The notes below the pieces were generated by a model that was not told the DNA's origin, did no database searches, and saw only the letters and a program-made list of their open reading frames with translations. 64,000 nucleotides of DNA. Origin: Mycobacterium saskatchewanense. GTDB taxonomy: Bacteria > Actinomycetota > Actinomycetes > Mycobacteriales > Mycobacteriaceae. Below are positions 9,259-19,502 of this stretch, in pieces. The stretch lies in contig NZ_AP022573.1 in NCBI RefSeq assembly GCF_010729105.1, positions 1,736,001-1,800,000 on the forward strand. The letters are read 5' to 3'. The stretch's first letter is position 1, and the number at the start of each line of letters is the position of its first letter. A program made the position numbers and the translations under genes.

Positions 9259-9650
9259 TGCGCGCCCGCCGAGCCTGCGGCGTCTTCGGTGTCCGACAAA
9301 TCGACCGGCACCACCGGGCAGTCGCCCCACAGCCGATCCAGCGCGTAGAAGTCGCGGTCGTCCTGATGCTGGATGTGCACGACGATGTCGCGGTAGTCCA
9401 GCAGGGTCCAGCGCCCTTCCCTGGCGCCCTCGCGGCGCGCCGGTCGGTAGCCCGCCCTGCGCATTCTCTCTTCGACCTCGTCGACGATCGCGTTGACCTG
9501 CCGTTCATTGGACGCCGACGCGATGACGAAGCAGTCGGTGATGGTCAGCTGGTCCGAAACGTCGATCACGACGACGTCGGTGGCCAGCTTGGCCGCTGCC
9601 GCACGGGCGGCCACGACGGCCATGTCGAGCGCCTCCGCGGTGGCGGTCAC
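9255..9650 (-). CDS. rsfS: Ribosomal silencing factor RsfS
   Basis: 131 residues from GTG 9650, which overlaps the nadD stop (GTGA). The family core is clear: [37 protein letters not shown], and [16 protein letters not shown]. RsfS binds ribosomal protein L14 and blocks subunit joining when nutrients are scarce. A much longer open frame runs upstream through nadD but is only an overlap. It sits inside a nadD-rsfS-gpgP-octT operon, the order also found in M. tuberculosis. Confidence 0.93.
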   Translation of the reverse strand: MTATAEALDMAVVAARAAAAKLATDVVVIDVSDQLTITDCFVIASASNERQVNAIVDEVEERMRRAGYRPARREGAREGRWTLLDYRDIVVHIQHQDDRDFYALDRLWGDCPVVPVDLSDTEDAAGSAGAQ

Positions 9651-10315
9651 GAGTTGTTCCCGGTGGCCAGCGTCGTCTCGCCCGCGGACTCGTCGGCGGC
9701 CCGCCCCGGGTGGTACAGCCCCCTTTTGGAGACGTACTGCACGACGCCGTCGGGCATCAGGTACCACAGCGGCCGGTCCCGCTCGGCGCGCACGCGGCAA
9801 TCGGTCGACGAGATCGCCAGGGCCGGGATCTCGACCAGGGTCAGCACGTCGTCGGGCAGCTCGCCCAGCACGCCGGTGATGTGTTCGCGGCGCAGCTCGT
9901 AGCCGGGCCGGCTGACGCCGACGAAGTGGGCCAGCTCGAACAACTCCTCCCAGCCCTGCCACGTGAGGATGGAGGCCAGCGCGTCGGCACCGGTGATGAA
10001 GTACAGCTGCGAATCGGGGTTCAGGGCGTGCAGGTCGCGCAGCGTGTCCCGGGTGTAGGTGGGACCCGCGCGGTCGATGTCGACCCGGCTCACCGAGAAC
10101 CGCGGGTTGGACGCGGTGGCGATCACCGTCATCAGATACCGATCCTCGGCCGCCGAAACGCGGCGGTTCTTCTGCCATGGCTGACCGCTGGGGACGAACA
10201 CGACCTCGTCGAGGCGGAACAGGTCGGCGACCTCACTTCCCGCGACCAGGTGCCCGTAATGGATGGGATCGAACGTCCCACCCATTACCCCGAGCCTGCG
10301 CAGGTGCTTTTGCAC
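9647..10315 (-). CDS. nadD: Nicotinate-nucleotide adenylyltransferase
   Basis: 222 residues from a proposed GTG (10315). It makes nicotinate adenine dinucleotide from nicotinate mononucleotide and ATP. The nucleotidyltransferase motif [11 protein letters not shown] (residues 12-22) and the late ISSTDCR motif are intact. The frame is open for about 900 more bases upstream, but there it lies opposite the alpha/beta-hydrolase gene and does not align. A start only a few residues before the GVMGG motif is expected. nadE, for the last step of NAD synthesis, lies near 26-28 kb. Confidence 0.92.
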   Translation of the reverse strand: MQKHLRRLGVMGGTFDPIHYGHLVAGSEVADLFRLDEVVFVPSGQPWQKNRRVSAAEDRYLMTVIATASNPRFSVSRVDIDRAGPTYTRDTLRDLHALNPDSQLYFITGADALASILTWQGWEELFELAHFVGVSRPGYELRREHITGVLGELPDDVLTLVEIPALAISSTDCRVRAERDRPLWYLMPDGVVQYVSKRGLYHPGRAADESAGETTLATGNNS

Positions 10316-10462
10316 GATTCGCCAGCTTACTTGAGCCGGCGGCGCGGGCCGATTTCGCAGTTTCGGTCGGCGGGGTAGCCGGCACCGGGTCACCGCCCCG
10401 TCGCGGCGGTCGTGCCCGACAATATCGGCAGACCGAACGATCCCGGCCGAGGAGACCACACC

Positions 10463-11431
10463 GTGCCCTATCTCGAACACAGCGACCATCCGGAGCGCTT
10501 CGTCGCGCACCGCTATCCCGAACGGCTGGTGGACCTGGGCGAGATACGGATGAACTACGCGGTCGCAGGTGACGCCGCCAACCCCGCGCTGCTGCTGATC
10601 CCGGGGCAGAGCGAATCGTGGTGGGGCTACGAGGAAGCGATGAAGCTCCTGGCCGATCGTTACCAGGTGTACGCCGTCGACCTGCGGGGGCAGGGTCGCT
10701 CCACGTGGACACCCGGCCGCTACAGCCTCGACCTGTTCGGCGGTGACCTGGTCCGTTTCATCGATCGGGTCATCGGCCGGCCGGTGGTGGTCAGCGGGCT
10801 GTCGTCCGGCGGAGTGATCGCCGCCTGGCTGTCGGCCTTCGCCGCGCCGGGGCAGATCCGCGCGGCCGTCTACGAAGACCCTCCGCTGTTCAGCTCGGAG
10901 GTGAATCCGGCTGTCGGCCAATCCATCCGGCAAGGTATCGGGCCGATCTTCCGGCTCTGGTGCAAATGGTTGGGCCCGCAATGGTCCATCGGCGACTACG
11001 CGGGACTGCAGGGGGCGCTGGGTCGCGAACTGCCGGAGTGGCTCGGCAGGTTGTCCCCGGCCCGCGGAAACGCCGTCGACACCGCCGGGCCGCCGCAGAA
11101 CCTGCGCGAGTACGACCCCGAGTGGGGTGACGCGTTCGTGTCCGGCCGCGTCGCCGTCAACTGCGACCACGAGTCGATGCTCGCCCACGTCAGGGTGCCG
11201 GTCCTGTTCACCCATCACTTCCACTTCGAGGACCCGGAGACCGGCAACCTATTGGGCGCGATCTCCGATCGGCAGGTCGCGCACGTCCGAAAGCTGATCG
11301 AAAGTACCGGAAACACCTTCACCTTGCGCGCGTTTCCGGAGATGCCGCACTCGATGCACGGCGCCGATCCACAGACCTACGTCGCGACGGTTACCGACTG
11401 GCTGGCGGGACTGGAACCGCGCCCCGCCTGA
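10463..11431 (+). CDS. Alpha/beta-hydrolase
   Basis: 322 residues from GTG 10463, with AGGAG 8 bases upstream. It is an alpha/beta-hydrolase with a nucleophile elbow GLSSGG, preceding strand [13 protein letters not shown] and a terminal histidine region MPHSMHG. The oxyanion region reads [14 protein letters not shown] instead of the common HG motif. The substrate cannot be predicted. It lies at the place of the Rv2422-Rv2424c interval of M. tuberculosis and runs opposite to its neighbours, converging with the VWA gene 7 bases away. Confidence 0.75.
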   Translation: MPYLEHSDHPERFVAHRYPERLVDLGEIRMNYAVAGDAANPALLLIPGQSESWWGYEEAMKLLADRYQVYAVDLRGQGRSTWTPGRYSLDLFGGDLVRFIDRVIGRPVVVSGLSSGGVIAAWLSAFAAPGQIRAAVYEDPPLFSSEVNPAVGQSIRQGIGPIFRLWCKWLGPQWSIGDYAGLQGALGRELPEWLGRLSPARGNAVDTAGPPQNLREYDPEWGDAFVSGRVAVNCDHESMLAHVRVPVLFTHHFHFEDPETGNLLGAISDRQVAHVRKLIESTGNTFTLRAFPEMPHSMHGADPQTYVATVTDWLAGLEPRPA

Positions 11432-11438
11432 AGACCGC

Positions 11439-12884
11439 TCACACGGGCAGGAGCTGATCGATCACCGCCGCCAACTGCTTGGCGGAGCGGCACTCGTGCA
11501 TCGTGATCACCTCTTGGTAGCGCGGCACCGCGGAGTCGCCGCTGCCCCACAGGTGCCGGGGCTCGGGGTTCAACCAGTGCGCGTGCCGGCTGGCGGTCAC
11601 CATGTGGGACAACAGGTCCGTCTCCGGGTTGCGGTAGTTGGTGCGCCCGTCGCCGAGGACCAGCAGCGAGCTCCGCGGCGACAGCACGTTCGGGAAGCCC
11701 TGCACGAACGACGCGAAGGCGTTGCCGTAGTCGGAATGTCCGTCACGGCTGTAGACCCCGGCCTCTCGGGTGATGCGCTGGATCGCGACGGCCAAGTCGG
11801 CCTCCGGGCCGAACATGTGCGTGACCTCGTCGGTGGTGTCGATGAAGGCGAACACCCGCACACGGGAAAACTGTTGGCGCAGCGCGTGTACCAGCAGCAG
11901 GGTGAAGTGGCTGAACCCGGCCACCGAACCCGACACGTCACACAGCACCACCAGTTCCGGCCGCGCCGGGCGGGGCTTGGCCAGCACCAGGTCGATCGGC
12001 ACCCCACCGGTGGACATCGACTTGCGCAGGGTCTTGCGCAGGTCGATCACCCCGGACCGGGTGCGCCGGCGCCGGGCCGCCAGCCGGGTCGCCAGGGTGC
12101 GGGCCAGCGGCGCCACCACCCGGCGCATCTGGCGCAGCTGTTCGCCTGATGCCCGCAGGAATTCGACGTTCTCCGAAAGCTGCGGGATGCCGTACATCTG
12201 GACGTGGTCGCGGCCGAGTTGCTCGGCGGTGCGGCGCTTGGTCTCGGCGTCAACCAGCTTGCGTAACTGCGAGATGCGCTGCGCGGCAAGGGCCTTGGAA
12301 ATCTGCTCCTGGGTGGGCGTGGGTTCGTCCCCGTACGGGGCGAGCAGCCCGGCGAGCAGCTTGCCCTCCAGCTCGTCCAGCGCCATCGCCTTGAGCGCCT
12401 GATACGACGAGAACGACGGGCCGCGGCTCGAGCTGTATTTGCCGTAGGCCTCCACGATCCGGGCGATCATCGCGACGAGGCGTTCGTCCATGTCCGCGAG
12501 ATCGGGGTTTTCGGTGAGCAGGTCGAGCAACATCTGGCGCATCGCCTCGACGTCGTCGGGCGGCAGCGCGGCGCCCGGCGCCTGCTCGGCATCGGCCTCG
12601 GCGACCACGGCGCGCGCGCCCAGCGCCGCGGGGAACCACAGGTCGAACATGGCGTCGTAGGTCTCGCGGTGCTCCGGACGGCGCAGCACGGCGCACGCGA
12701 TGCCCTCCCGCAGCACCTCCCGGTCGCCCAGGCCCAGGGTGGCCATCACGCGGCCGGCGTCCACCGTCTCGGACGGTCCCACCGAAATGCCCACCCCGCG
12801 AAGCGCTTCCACGAAGCCCACCAGGTGGCCGGGGAGCCCGTGCGGGGCGAGCGGCCGGGCGGGGCGGGTGCGGCGAGGGGCCAT
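11439..12884 (-). CDS. VWA domain protein, CoxE-like (MoxR partner)
   Basis: 481 residues, syntenic with Rv2425c. The C-terminal third is a von Willebrand factor A domain with a metal-ion site beginning CDVSGSVAGFSHF near residue 315 and a later LVLGDGRTNYRNP. The first 300 residues are mostly helical, with a basic stretch RRRRTRSG. CoxE-type VWA proteins work with MoxR AAA+ ATPases as chaperones that insert metals or assemble enzyme complexes. The MoxR gene lies 10 bases upstream on the same strand, so the two form a pair. Their client is unknown; no obvious metalloenzyme is adjacent. Confidence 0.85.
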   Translation of the reverse strand: MAPRRTRPARPLAPHGLPGHLVGFVEALRGVGISVGPSETVDAGRVMATLGLGDREVLREGIACAVLRRPEHRETYDAMFDLWFPAALGARAVVAEADAEQAPGAALPPDDVEAMRQMLLDLLTENPDLADMDERLVAMIARIVEAYGKYSSSRGPSFSSYQALKAMALDELEGKLLAGLLAPYGDEPTPTQEQISKALAAQRISQLRKLVDAETKRRTAEQLGRDHVQMYGIPQLSENVEFLRASGEQLRQMRRVVAPLARTLATRLAARRRRTRSGVIDLRKTLRKSMSTGGVPIDLVLAKPRPARPELVVLCDVSGSVAGFSHFTLLLVHALRQQFSRVRVFAFIDTTDEVTHMFGPEADLAVAIQRITREAGVYSRDGHSDYGNAFASFVQGFPNVLSPRSSLLVLGDGRTNYRNPETDLLSHMVTASRHAHWLNPEPRHLWGSGDSAVPRYQEVITMHECRSAKQLAAVIDQLLPV

Positions 12885-12894
12885 CGGCGCGTTC

Positions 12895-13782
12895 CTAGTT
12901 CAACCGCAGCTCGCCGGTCGCGCGCTGCTGGTCGGATTGGTGTTTGAGGACCACGCCGAGCGTCGCGGCGACCACGGCGTCGTCGATGGTGTCGAGGCCC
13001 AGCGCGAGCAGCGTGCGGCCCCAGTCGATGGTCTCGGCGACGGACGGCAGTTTCTTGAGCTGCATGCCGCGCAGCACGCCGATGATGCGGACGAGCTCCT
13101 CGGCCAGGTGCTGCGGCAGCTCGGGCACCCGCGACAACAGGATGCGGCGCTCGAGCTCGGGGCTGGGAAAGTCGATGTGCAAGAACAGGCATCGACGCTT
13201 GAGGGCCTCGGACAGCTCCCGGGTGGCGTTCGAGGTCAGCACGACGAACGGCGTCCGCTCGGCGGTGATGGTACCGAGTTCGGGCACGGTGACGGCGAAG
13301 TCGGACAGCACTTCGAGCAGCAGTCCCTCGATCTCGATGTCGGCCTTGTCGGTCTCGTCAATCAACAGCACGGTCGGCTCGGTGCGCCGGATCGCGGTCA
13401 GCAGCGGCCGCTGCAGCAGGAACTCCTCGCTGAACACGTCGGTCTTGGTGGCGTCCCAGTCGCCTTGTCCGGCAGCGTTGCCGGCTTGAATACGGAGTAT
13501 CTGCTTGGCGTGGTTCCACTCGTACAGCGCGCGGGCCTCGTCGACTCCCTCGTAGCACTGCAATCGGACCAGCCCGGAGCCGGTGGCCTGCGCGACAGCG
13601 CGCGCCAGCTCGGTCTTGCCGACCCCGGCGGGGCCCTCCACGAGCAGCGGCTTGCCGAGCCGGTCGGCCAGGAACACCGCGGTGGCGGTGGCCGTGTCCG
13701 GCAGGTAGCCGGTTTCGGCCAGCCGCCGCGAGACGTCGTCGATGTCGGCGAACAGCGGCTTGGGCCGGGCGGGCACGCTCAC
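12895..13782 (-). CDS. MoxR-type AAA+ ATPase
   Basis: 295 residues from GTG 13782, which has AGGAG about 10 bases upstream; the frame also opens at a TTG inside that ribosome site, which I reject. Walker A GPAGVGKTE (about 50-58), Walker B LLIDETDKAD, sensor segment VVLTSNATRELSEALKRRC. It would act as an ATP-driven chaperone with the downstream VWA protein (Rv2426c-Rv2425c order in M. tuberculosis). Target unknown. Confidence 0.88.
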   Translation of the reverse strand: MSVPARPKPLFADIDDVSRRLAETGYLPDTATATAVFLADRLGKPLLVEGPAGVGKTELARAVAQATGSGLVRLQCYEGVDEARALYEWNHAKQILRIQAGNAAGQGDWDATKTDVFSEEFLLQRPLLTAIRRTEPTVLLIDETDKADIEIEGLLLEVLSDFAVTVPELGTITAERTPFVVLTSNATRELSEALKRRCLFLHIDFPSPELERRILLSRVPELPQHLAEELVRIIGVLRGMQLKKLPSVAETIDWGRTLLALGLDTIDDAVVAATLGVVLKHQSDQQRATGELRLN

Positions 13783-13807
13783 GATTTCGGTTCTCCTCAA
13801 GCTCTTG

Positions 13808-15079
13808 TCAGGCCGGGCGGATCTGCCCGTCGCCCCACGCGATCCACTTGGTCGAGGTCAACTCCGGGAGCCCCATCGGGCCGCGCGCGTGCAGCTTCTG
13901 GGTGGAGATGCCGATCTCGGCGCCGAAGCCGAACTGCTCACCGTCGGTGAACGCCGTCGAGGCGTTGACCATCACCGCGGCCGAGTCGACACCGTCGGTG
14001 AATCGTTGCGCCGCAGCCATGTTGGTAGTGACGATGGCCTCGGTGTGCCCGGTGCCGTATTCGTTGATGTGCGCGACCGCGGCGTCGACGCCGTCGACCA
14101 CCGCCAGCGCGATATCCAGTGACAGGTACTCGCGGCGCAGGTCGTCCTCGCTGGGGTCCAGGTGCACCGTCACGCCGGCTTCCTGCAGCGCGGCCACCAG
14201 CCTGGGCACGGCCTCCCCGGCGATCGCCGCGTCGACCAGCAGCGTCTCGGCGGCGTTGCAGACGCTCGGCCGGCGCGTCTTGGAGTTCAGCACGATCCGT
14301 TCGGCCACGTCGATGTCGGCGCCCTCGTGCACGTAGACGTGGCAGTTGCCGACACCGGTCTCGATGGTGGGCACCCGCGCGTCGCGGACCACCGCGTCGA
14401 TCAGGCTGGCGCCCCCGCGTGGGATCACCACGTCGACCAGGCCGCGGGCCTGGATCAGGTGCGTCACCGTGGCGCGGTCCTCCGACGACAGCAGCTGCAC
14501 CGAGTCGGCGGGCAGGTCCTCACTGACCAGCGAGGCGCGCAGCACCTGGACCAGCGCCTGGTTGGACCGCGCCGCCGACGAGCTGCCGCGTAACAGCACG
14601 GCGTTGCCGGACTTGAGCGCCAGCCCGAAGGCGTCGACGGTCACGTTGGGCCGGCCCTCGTAGATCATGCCGATGACGCCGAGCGGGACCCGTTGCTGAC
14701 GCAACTGCAGCCCGTTGGGCAGGGTGTAGCCGCGGAGCACCTCGCCCACCGGGTCGGGCAGCCCGGCGACCTGGCGCAAGCCGGCGGCGATGCCCTCGAC
14801 GCGCCGGGCGTCCAGCGCCAACCGGTCGAGCATCGCGGCCGGCGTGCCGGCGGCGCGGGCGGCGTTGAGGTCCTCGGCGTTGGCGGCCAGGATCAACTCG
14901 GTGTTGCCGGTGATCGCTTGCGCCGCGGAGCGCAGCGCCTGATCCTTGGCGACCGTCGGCAACAAGGCGAGAGCGCGCGACGCGACGCGGGCGCGGCGGG
15001 CGGCATTGTGTACCTCGTGGCGCAGGTCGGGCTCCCGCTGCTGGGTCGCACCGCTTCGCGATGGTGCTTGCAGACTCAT
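13808..15079 (-). CDS. proA: Gamma-glutamyl phosphate reductase
   Basis: 423 residues from ATG 15079. It reduces gamma-glutamyl phosphate to glutamate-5-semialdehyde with NADPH, the second step of proline synthesis. Family landmarks: [31 protein letters not shown], and the catalytic cysteine in [12 protein letters not shown] (Cys274). The C-terminal [21 protein letters not shown] is also typical. proB lies 18 kb away next to obg, the split arrangement also seen in M. tuberculosis. Confidence 0.95.
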   Translation of the reverse strand: MSLQAPSRSGATQQREPDLRHEVHNAARRARVASRALALLPTVAKDQALRSAAQAITGNTELILAANAEDLNAARAAGTPAAMLDRLALDARRVEGIAAGLRQVAGLPDPVGEVLRGYTLPNGLQLRQQRVPLGVIGMIYEGRPNVTVDAFGLALKSGNAVLLRGSSSAARSNQALVQVLRASLVSEDLPADSVQLLSSEDRATVTHLIQARGLVDVVIPRGGASLIDAVVRDARVPTIETGVGNCHVYVHEGADIDVAERIVLNSKTRRPSVCNAAETLLVDAAIAGEAVPRLVAALQEAGVTVHLDPSEDDLRREYLSLDIALAVVDGVDAAVAHINEYGTGHTEAIVTTNMAAAQRFTDGVDSAAVMVNASTAFTDGEQFGFGAEIGISTQKLHARGPMGLPELTSTKWIAWGDGQIRPA

Positions 15080-15147
15080 CGATCCAGGGTATAGGGCGTT
15101 GACCGATCCGGTCGGGTTGCCCCACACGGTGGCGCCTTCGCTGGCGG

Positions 15148-16560
15148 TCAGCCCACCCGGTCGCTCCGCCCCACGCGACGCACCTTGTTCCGGCGCTCTT
15201 CGAGGATGCGGCCAAAGTTCTGCAGCAGCAACGGTTCACGCATCACCAGGTGCTCGAGGTGTTCGCGGTCGATCTCCAGCGCGGTCACCTCCTCGAGCGC
15301 GTACGCGCTGGCGAGGTTCGGTTGCCGCGTCAGGGCGGTCAGGCCGAGGAAGGAGCCCTCGGCCAGCGTGCTGATCGGCACGATCGACCCGTCGTCGGTC
15401 GTCGCGGCCAACTGCACCCGTCCGACGACCAGGAAGGTCATCCCGGTCGGCACCTGCCCGGTGTACTCGACCACTTCGTCGGCGCCGTAGCGCACGAGCC
15501 GTGCGCGCGAATACAGCGACCGTTCCTCGTCGGCGTTGAGCCGCAAGGCGGGCGCCACCACCGTGCGCAGCGCGTATTCCACCCGCTCGGGCGAGGAGAA
15601 GCCGTCTTCGATCCCGTCGAGGTGCAGCTGCTCCCGGCGGGCCGCGTACCAGACCCATCGCAGGAAGGTCGACCGAGCGGCGCCGTCGTCGGCGGGCGAC
15701 TTCAGCCCGATGCTGGTGCGGTACTCGCCACCGCCGAGCGGCACCGAGCGCGGCACGCTGTCGATCCTGAGCTGCGGGAGGCCGGCGGCGACGCGGGACA
15801 GCATCGCGCACACCCGGTCCGGCGGGTCGGTCGCCGAAAACGTGGTCGTCATCCCGAGCTTGTACACGCCCGCCGGCCGGCTGAGATTCGTGAAGGACGT
15901 CGTCGCCAGCATCGAGTTCGGCATGACCCGGATCCCACCGCCGGTGTCGATGTGCACCGAACGCCAGTTCACCTCGATGACGCGGCCCCGGCCTGTCGTG
16001 GTGTCGAGCCAGTCGTCGATGCGGAACGGCTGTTCGAACAGCATGAACAGCCCCGACACGATCTGGCCGACGGAGTTCTGCAGCATCAGGCCGATGACGA
16101 CCGAGGTGATACCCAGCGCGGTGAACACGCCGCCGACGCGGACGCCCCAGATGTACGACAACATGAAGGCCAGGCCGATGCCGATCAGGGCGAAGCGCGC
16201 CACGTCGAGGAAGATGCCCGGCAGCCGTTTGCGCCAGCTCTCCTCGGGCGCCGCCTCGAACACGGTGGCATTGAGACCCGACAGCAGCACGAGCAGCACC
16301 AGGAAGCCGAACGCCGTCGTCAGCATCCGCACGGGTACGTCCCCGGCCGGGACCTGAGAGGCCTTGACCAGCAGGAGCAACAGCGCGCCCAGCGGCAGGA
16401 CGTAGGTGCGCAGCAGGCCCACCTGCCGGGCGAGCCGGTTGCCCCTGCGGACGAGCGTGTTGTGCAGTTCGGTGAGCAGGATCAGGGTCAGGGGAAATCC
16501 GACCGCGATCGCGATCGCCCAGTAGAACCATGGGGAGTCCCAGGCGTGCTCCACCGTCAC
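15148..16560 (-). CDS. MscS-family channel with C-terminal cyclic-nucleotide-binding domain
   Basis: 470 residues from GTG 16560, overlapping the stop of the upstream cyclase gene (GTGA, 16557-16560). Four or five membrane helices lie within about residues 10-200. The pore-lining and MscS beta domain follow ([37 protein letters not shown] with [11 protein letters not shown]). From about residue 330 a Crp-like cyclic-nucleotide domain follows: [32 protein letters not shown], then EGSFLGL. Channels of this type may be gated by cAMP rather than tension. It is the ortholog by position of Rv2434c. Overlap with a cyclase-like gene suggests the two proteins work together. Confidence 0.88.
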   Translation of the reverse strand: MTVEHAWDSPWFYWAIAIAVGFPLTLILLTELHNTLVRRGNRLARQVGLLRTYVLPLGALLLLLVKASQVPAGDVPVRMLTTAFGFLVLLVLLSGLNATVFEAAPEESWRKRLPGIFLDVARFALIGIGLAFMLSYIWGVRVGGVFTALGITSVVIGLMLQNSVGQIVSGLFMLFEQPFRIDDWLDTTTGRGRVIEVNWRSVHIDTGGGIRVMPNSMLATTSFTNLSRPAGVYKLGMTTTFSATDPPDRVCAMLSRVAAGLPQLRIDSVPRSVPLGGGEYRTSIGLKSPADDGAARSTFLRWVWYAARREQLHLDGIEDGFSSPERVEYALRTVVAPALRLNADEERSLYSRARLVRYGADEVVEYTGQVPTGMTFLVVGRVQLAATTDDGSIVPISTLAEGSFLGLTALTRQPNLASAYALEEVTALEIDREHLEHLVMREPLLLQNFGRILEERRNKVRRVGRSDRVG

Positions 16561-18791
16561 CGCTCCACCAGCCGGTAGATCGGTTGGTCGGTGCCGCCGA
16601 CCGAAATCGTTCCCGCGGGCGCGAACTGGCGCACGTCGCGCAGCGCCTCGTACACCTGCGCGCTGACGTAGATGCCGGGCTGCGGTGACCCGCTTTGCAT
16701 TTGGTAAGCCAGGCTGACCGCGCCGCCCCACATGTCGTAAACCAGACTGGACCGGCCCACCAGCCCGCTGATGACGTTGCCGGTGTTGATGCCGACCCGG
16801 AGGCCGAGCTGGTGGCCGGTCTGGCTGTTGACGCGATCGACGATGTGCCGCATCTCGAGTGCGAAATCGACGCTTCGGTGGATGCTGTCCAGTCGCGGGG
16901 TGATGACCCCGCAGCTGGCGAGGTAGCCGTTGTGGAATGTGCGGATCCGTTCGACGCCAAGGGCTTCGGCCGCCGAATCGAACTGCCGGAACAGGTCGTC
17001 GACGATGCCGACGACCTGTTCACCCGACAGGTCATTAGAGATCTCGTCGAGCCCTCGGATGTCGGCGAAGATGATCGCGACGTCCTGATGCTTCTGCGCG
17101 ATCGTCTCCTCGCCGCCACGGTAGCGCTGCACCACCGACTCGGGCATCAACGCCAACAACAGACGCTCGTTCTCGCGGCGCTGCTCGTTGAGCAGCTCGT
17201 CCTTGATCGCCAGGTTCCGGCTCATCTCGTTGAAAGCCGCTGTCAGATCACCGATTTCGTCGCGCGACCGTACGGGGATGCTGACGTCATAGTCGCCGGC
17301 GCTGATCTTGCGGGTCCCGGCCTCGAGGCGCCGGATGGGCCGCATGGCCAGCTGGGCTACCAGCATCGACACCACGCAGATCGCGAAAATCATTGCGGTC
17401 ACCGCGATCGCCAACGTCTTGCTGAAATGGCCGAGTCGCGCGAAGGCGTCCGAATCGTCCCGCGTCGCCAGGATGGACCAGTGCAGATCCGAATTGGCGA
17501 TGTTCAGCGGGGCGTAGGCTTCCAGTTCCCGGTTGCCGGTGTAGTCCGTTCCCGTCACCACGCCCGTCTCCCCGCGCTGGGCGGCGCGCAGGCCCGCGCT
17601 CGGCACCGGCTGCACCAGAATGGTGCCCCCCAACCGGATCGCGCGGTCGACGACGTCCGGCGCGGTGCCGGCGTCGATGGCCTCGCGACGATACTCCGTG
17701 GGGTCCTGCAGGAACAGGCGCGAGTCGGAACGCATCAGGTTGTCAGGACCCGCCAGGTATGTCTCGGTCGAGGCGCCCATGCCGGCGCTTTCCCAGTGCT
17801 TGTTGGCGGTCATGATGTTGTTGACCTTCGTGATGGGCACCGGCAGGGCCATGAGGCCGGTGATCTTTCCGTTCATGCCGACCGGCGACACGACCCACGC
17901 CGTGGGCGCGTCCAACTGCGGCTGGTACGGCTGGAAGTCGGTAATCCACACGTAGTCGACGTCGTTGGAGCGCAATGCTTTCTGGTAGGCGTCCCTCAAA
18001 TTGGACTCGCGATAAGGGCCGGTGAAGATGTTGGTCCCGAGATCAGGGCCCTTGCGCACGCTGTAGACGACATTGCCCTGCAGGTCGAGGAGCAGCGCAT
18101 CGCGGTACTGGAACCGCGTGACGATGCCGCGCATGTAGAAATCGAAGCGGGCGTTGGCCGCCGTCCACGCGCTCCCGTCGCCGGCGTCCTCGGTGGGCAA
18201 TGCGTCGGGGGTGGTCGGCCGGGCAGGCGCGGTGTAATACGCCTGGATGTATTTCTGCGCGTTGGACGTCGGAAGAACGGCGTTCAAATCGATGAGGTCA
18301 CCGGTCAGCCGCTTGATCGGATCGATCATCTGGGTCTGGTAGTAGCCGGCGAGCGCCTGCTGCTGGGCGGGAGTGACGGTCGCGTTGGACAATTGGTCGA
18401 AGCCCGTCGTGAGTGCGGCCGTCGCGTCGACGATGCTGAATCCCCCGCTGTAGACGACGAGCGAATTCGTCACTTCGCGGAACAGCGCCTCCACCTGGCG
18501 CCGCTGCGACTCACGCAACTCGATCAGCCGCTCCGACTCGACCTGCCGCAACGCGGTCCGGCCGGACAGCCCCCCGATCAGGCCGATCACCGCTACGCCC
18601 AGGATGCTCGACAGCAGCAGCGCGACCATGATCTTGGACTGGATGCCGAACCGGATGCGCGGCCAGGGCAGCAGGCGGCGGGCGCCCTTTGGGGCCCTGG
18701 CAGCCGAGGCGGACGCGGCCGCGGTCTGCGCGGGGGTTTCCGCGGGTGTTTCGGGGGCCGGTTCGGCGTTGTCGAGCTCGGTCGCTGTCAA
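16557..18791 (-). CDS. Membrane class III nucleotide cyclase homologue with degenerate active site
   Basis: 744 residues, syntenic with Rv2435c. Start is a TTG (18791); the first internal Met (residue 54) lies inside the first helix, so a non-ATG start is needed. Layout: Ala/Pro-rich cytoplasmic head; helix about 52-77; large extracellular sensor about 78-460; helix about 463-487; HAMP (RPIRRLEAGTRKISAGDYDVSIPV); catalytic domain about 565-744. The first metal Asp is present (FADIRGLDEIS, Asp577). The usual Lys-Thr-x-Gly-Asp segment reads RTFHNG, with Asn621 at the second metal site. The transition-state Asn and Arg are replaced by Ser693 and Gln697 (AVSLAYQ). Cyclase activity is therefore doubtful. 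Confidence 0.85.
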   Translation of the reverse strand: MTATELDNAEPAPETPAETPAQTAAASASAARAPKGARRLLPWPRIRFGIQSKIMVALLLSSILGVAVIGLIGGLSGRTALRQVESERLIELRESQRRQVEALFREVTNSLVVYSGGFSIVDATAALTTGFDQLSNATVTPAQQQALAGYYQTQMIDPIKRLTGDLIDLNAVLPTSNAQKYIQAYYTAPARPTTPDALPTEDAGDGSAWTAANARFDFYMRGIVTRFQYRDALLLDLQGNVVYSVRKGPDLGTNIFTGPYRESNLRDAYQKALRSNDVDYVWITDFQPYQPQLDAPTAWVVSPVGMNGKITGLMALPVPITKVNNIMTANKHWESAGMGASTETYLAGPDNLMRSDSRLFLQDPTEYRREAIDAGTAPDVVDRAIRLGGTILVQPVPSAGLRAAQRGETGVVTGTDYTGNRELEAYAPLNIANSDLHWSILATRDDSDAFARLGHFSKTLAIAVTAMIFAICVVSMLVAQLAMRPIRRLEAGTRKISAGDYDVSIPVRSRDEIGDLTAAFNEMSRNLAIKDELLNEQRRENERLLLALMPESVVQRYRGGEETIAQKHQDVAIIFADIRGLDEISNDLSGEQVVGIVDDLFRQFDSAAEALGVERIRTFHNGYLASCGVITPRLDSIHRSVDFALEMRHIVDRVNSQTGHQLGLRVGINTGNVISGLVGRSSLVYDMWGGAVSLAYQMQSGSPQPGIYVSAQVYEALRDVRQFAPAGTISVGGTDQPIYRLVER

Positions 18792-18876
18792 TCGCCTCGC
18801 CCGCCTTTCTTCGATCGAGAATCGGCACCGCTAACGCAGCAGACTAGCGCGCGGACCTCAAGATATTGGTGATTGC

Positions 18877-19497
18877 GTGCAAAGCGACGAAGCCGACGAC
18901 GAGCCCGAAATGGAGTCGAGCTTGCCGGACCGCGCGGCTAACGTGGGCGCAATGGCGCGGGTAAGCGTGGTGGGCCGCGTGAACGCGGACACGCCATTCG
19001 TCGTCGGTTCCATCCCGCGCCCGGGCGAAATGGCGCTGTCGTCGTCGGTGATCGAGGCGCCCGGCGGCAACGGCGGCAACCAGGCGGTGGCCGCCGCACG
19101 TGCGGGTGCGCGGGTGGATTTCGTGGGCGCGCTGGGCCCCAGTGCCATTGCTCGAGTTCGTCCTCGTTCACGATCACCACGTCGCTCAGGGCCGCCGGCG
19201 CGGCCAGCGACTCCTGGCCTCGGCCGGCAGGCGATGCGTTGGTCGCCACGACGGCCCCGGTCGAACGCACTTCCCCCCGCCGCCGCCAACGCCGTCGTCA
19301 CCGGAATCTCCAAGTGTCAGCAACACATCACACTCGGTCAGGGCCGCCCGCGCGTGCGGCGCGTCGAGCGAAAGCCAGCCATTGGCGCCCGGCGAGACCA
19401 CGACGGTGTTGTCGCCGGCGGCATCCACCACGATGATGGCCGAGCCGCTCGGTCCGGCCAGCAGGTAAGCCCGCAATCGTTCGGCGGCGGCGTTTGA
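18877..19497 (+). pseudogene. Ribokinase relic with internal inversion and frameshifts (rbsK remnant)
   Basis: The plus strand from 18952 encodes a clear PfkB N-terminus (VSVVGRVNAD, then IEAPGGNGGNQAVAAARAGARVDFVGALG) ending near 19140. From there to about 19490 the same family continues on the minus strand: LLAGPSGSAIIVVDAAGDNTVVVSPGAN (about 19465-19380), then EIPVTTALAAAGGSAF in a second frame, then TGAVVATNASPAG and SDVVIVNEDELEQ in a third. The simplest reading is an inverted middle block plus two frameshifts. The C-terminal part with the catalytic GAGD motif is missing. In M. tuberculosis rbsK (Rv2436) is intact in this position. It adjoins the gntR-type gene, whose 3' end is at 19503. 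Confidence 0.75.
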
Positions 19498-19502
19498 CCG
19501 GG

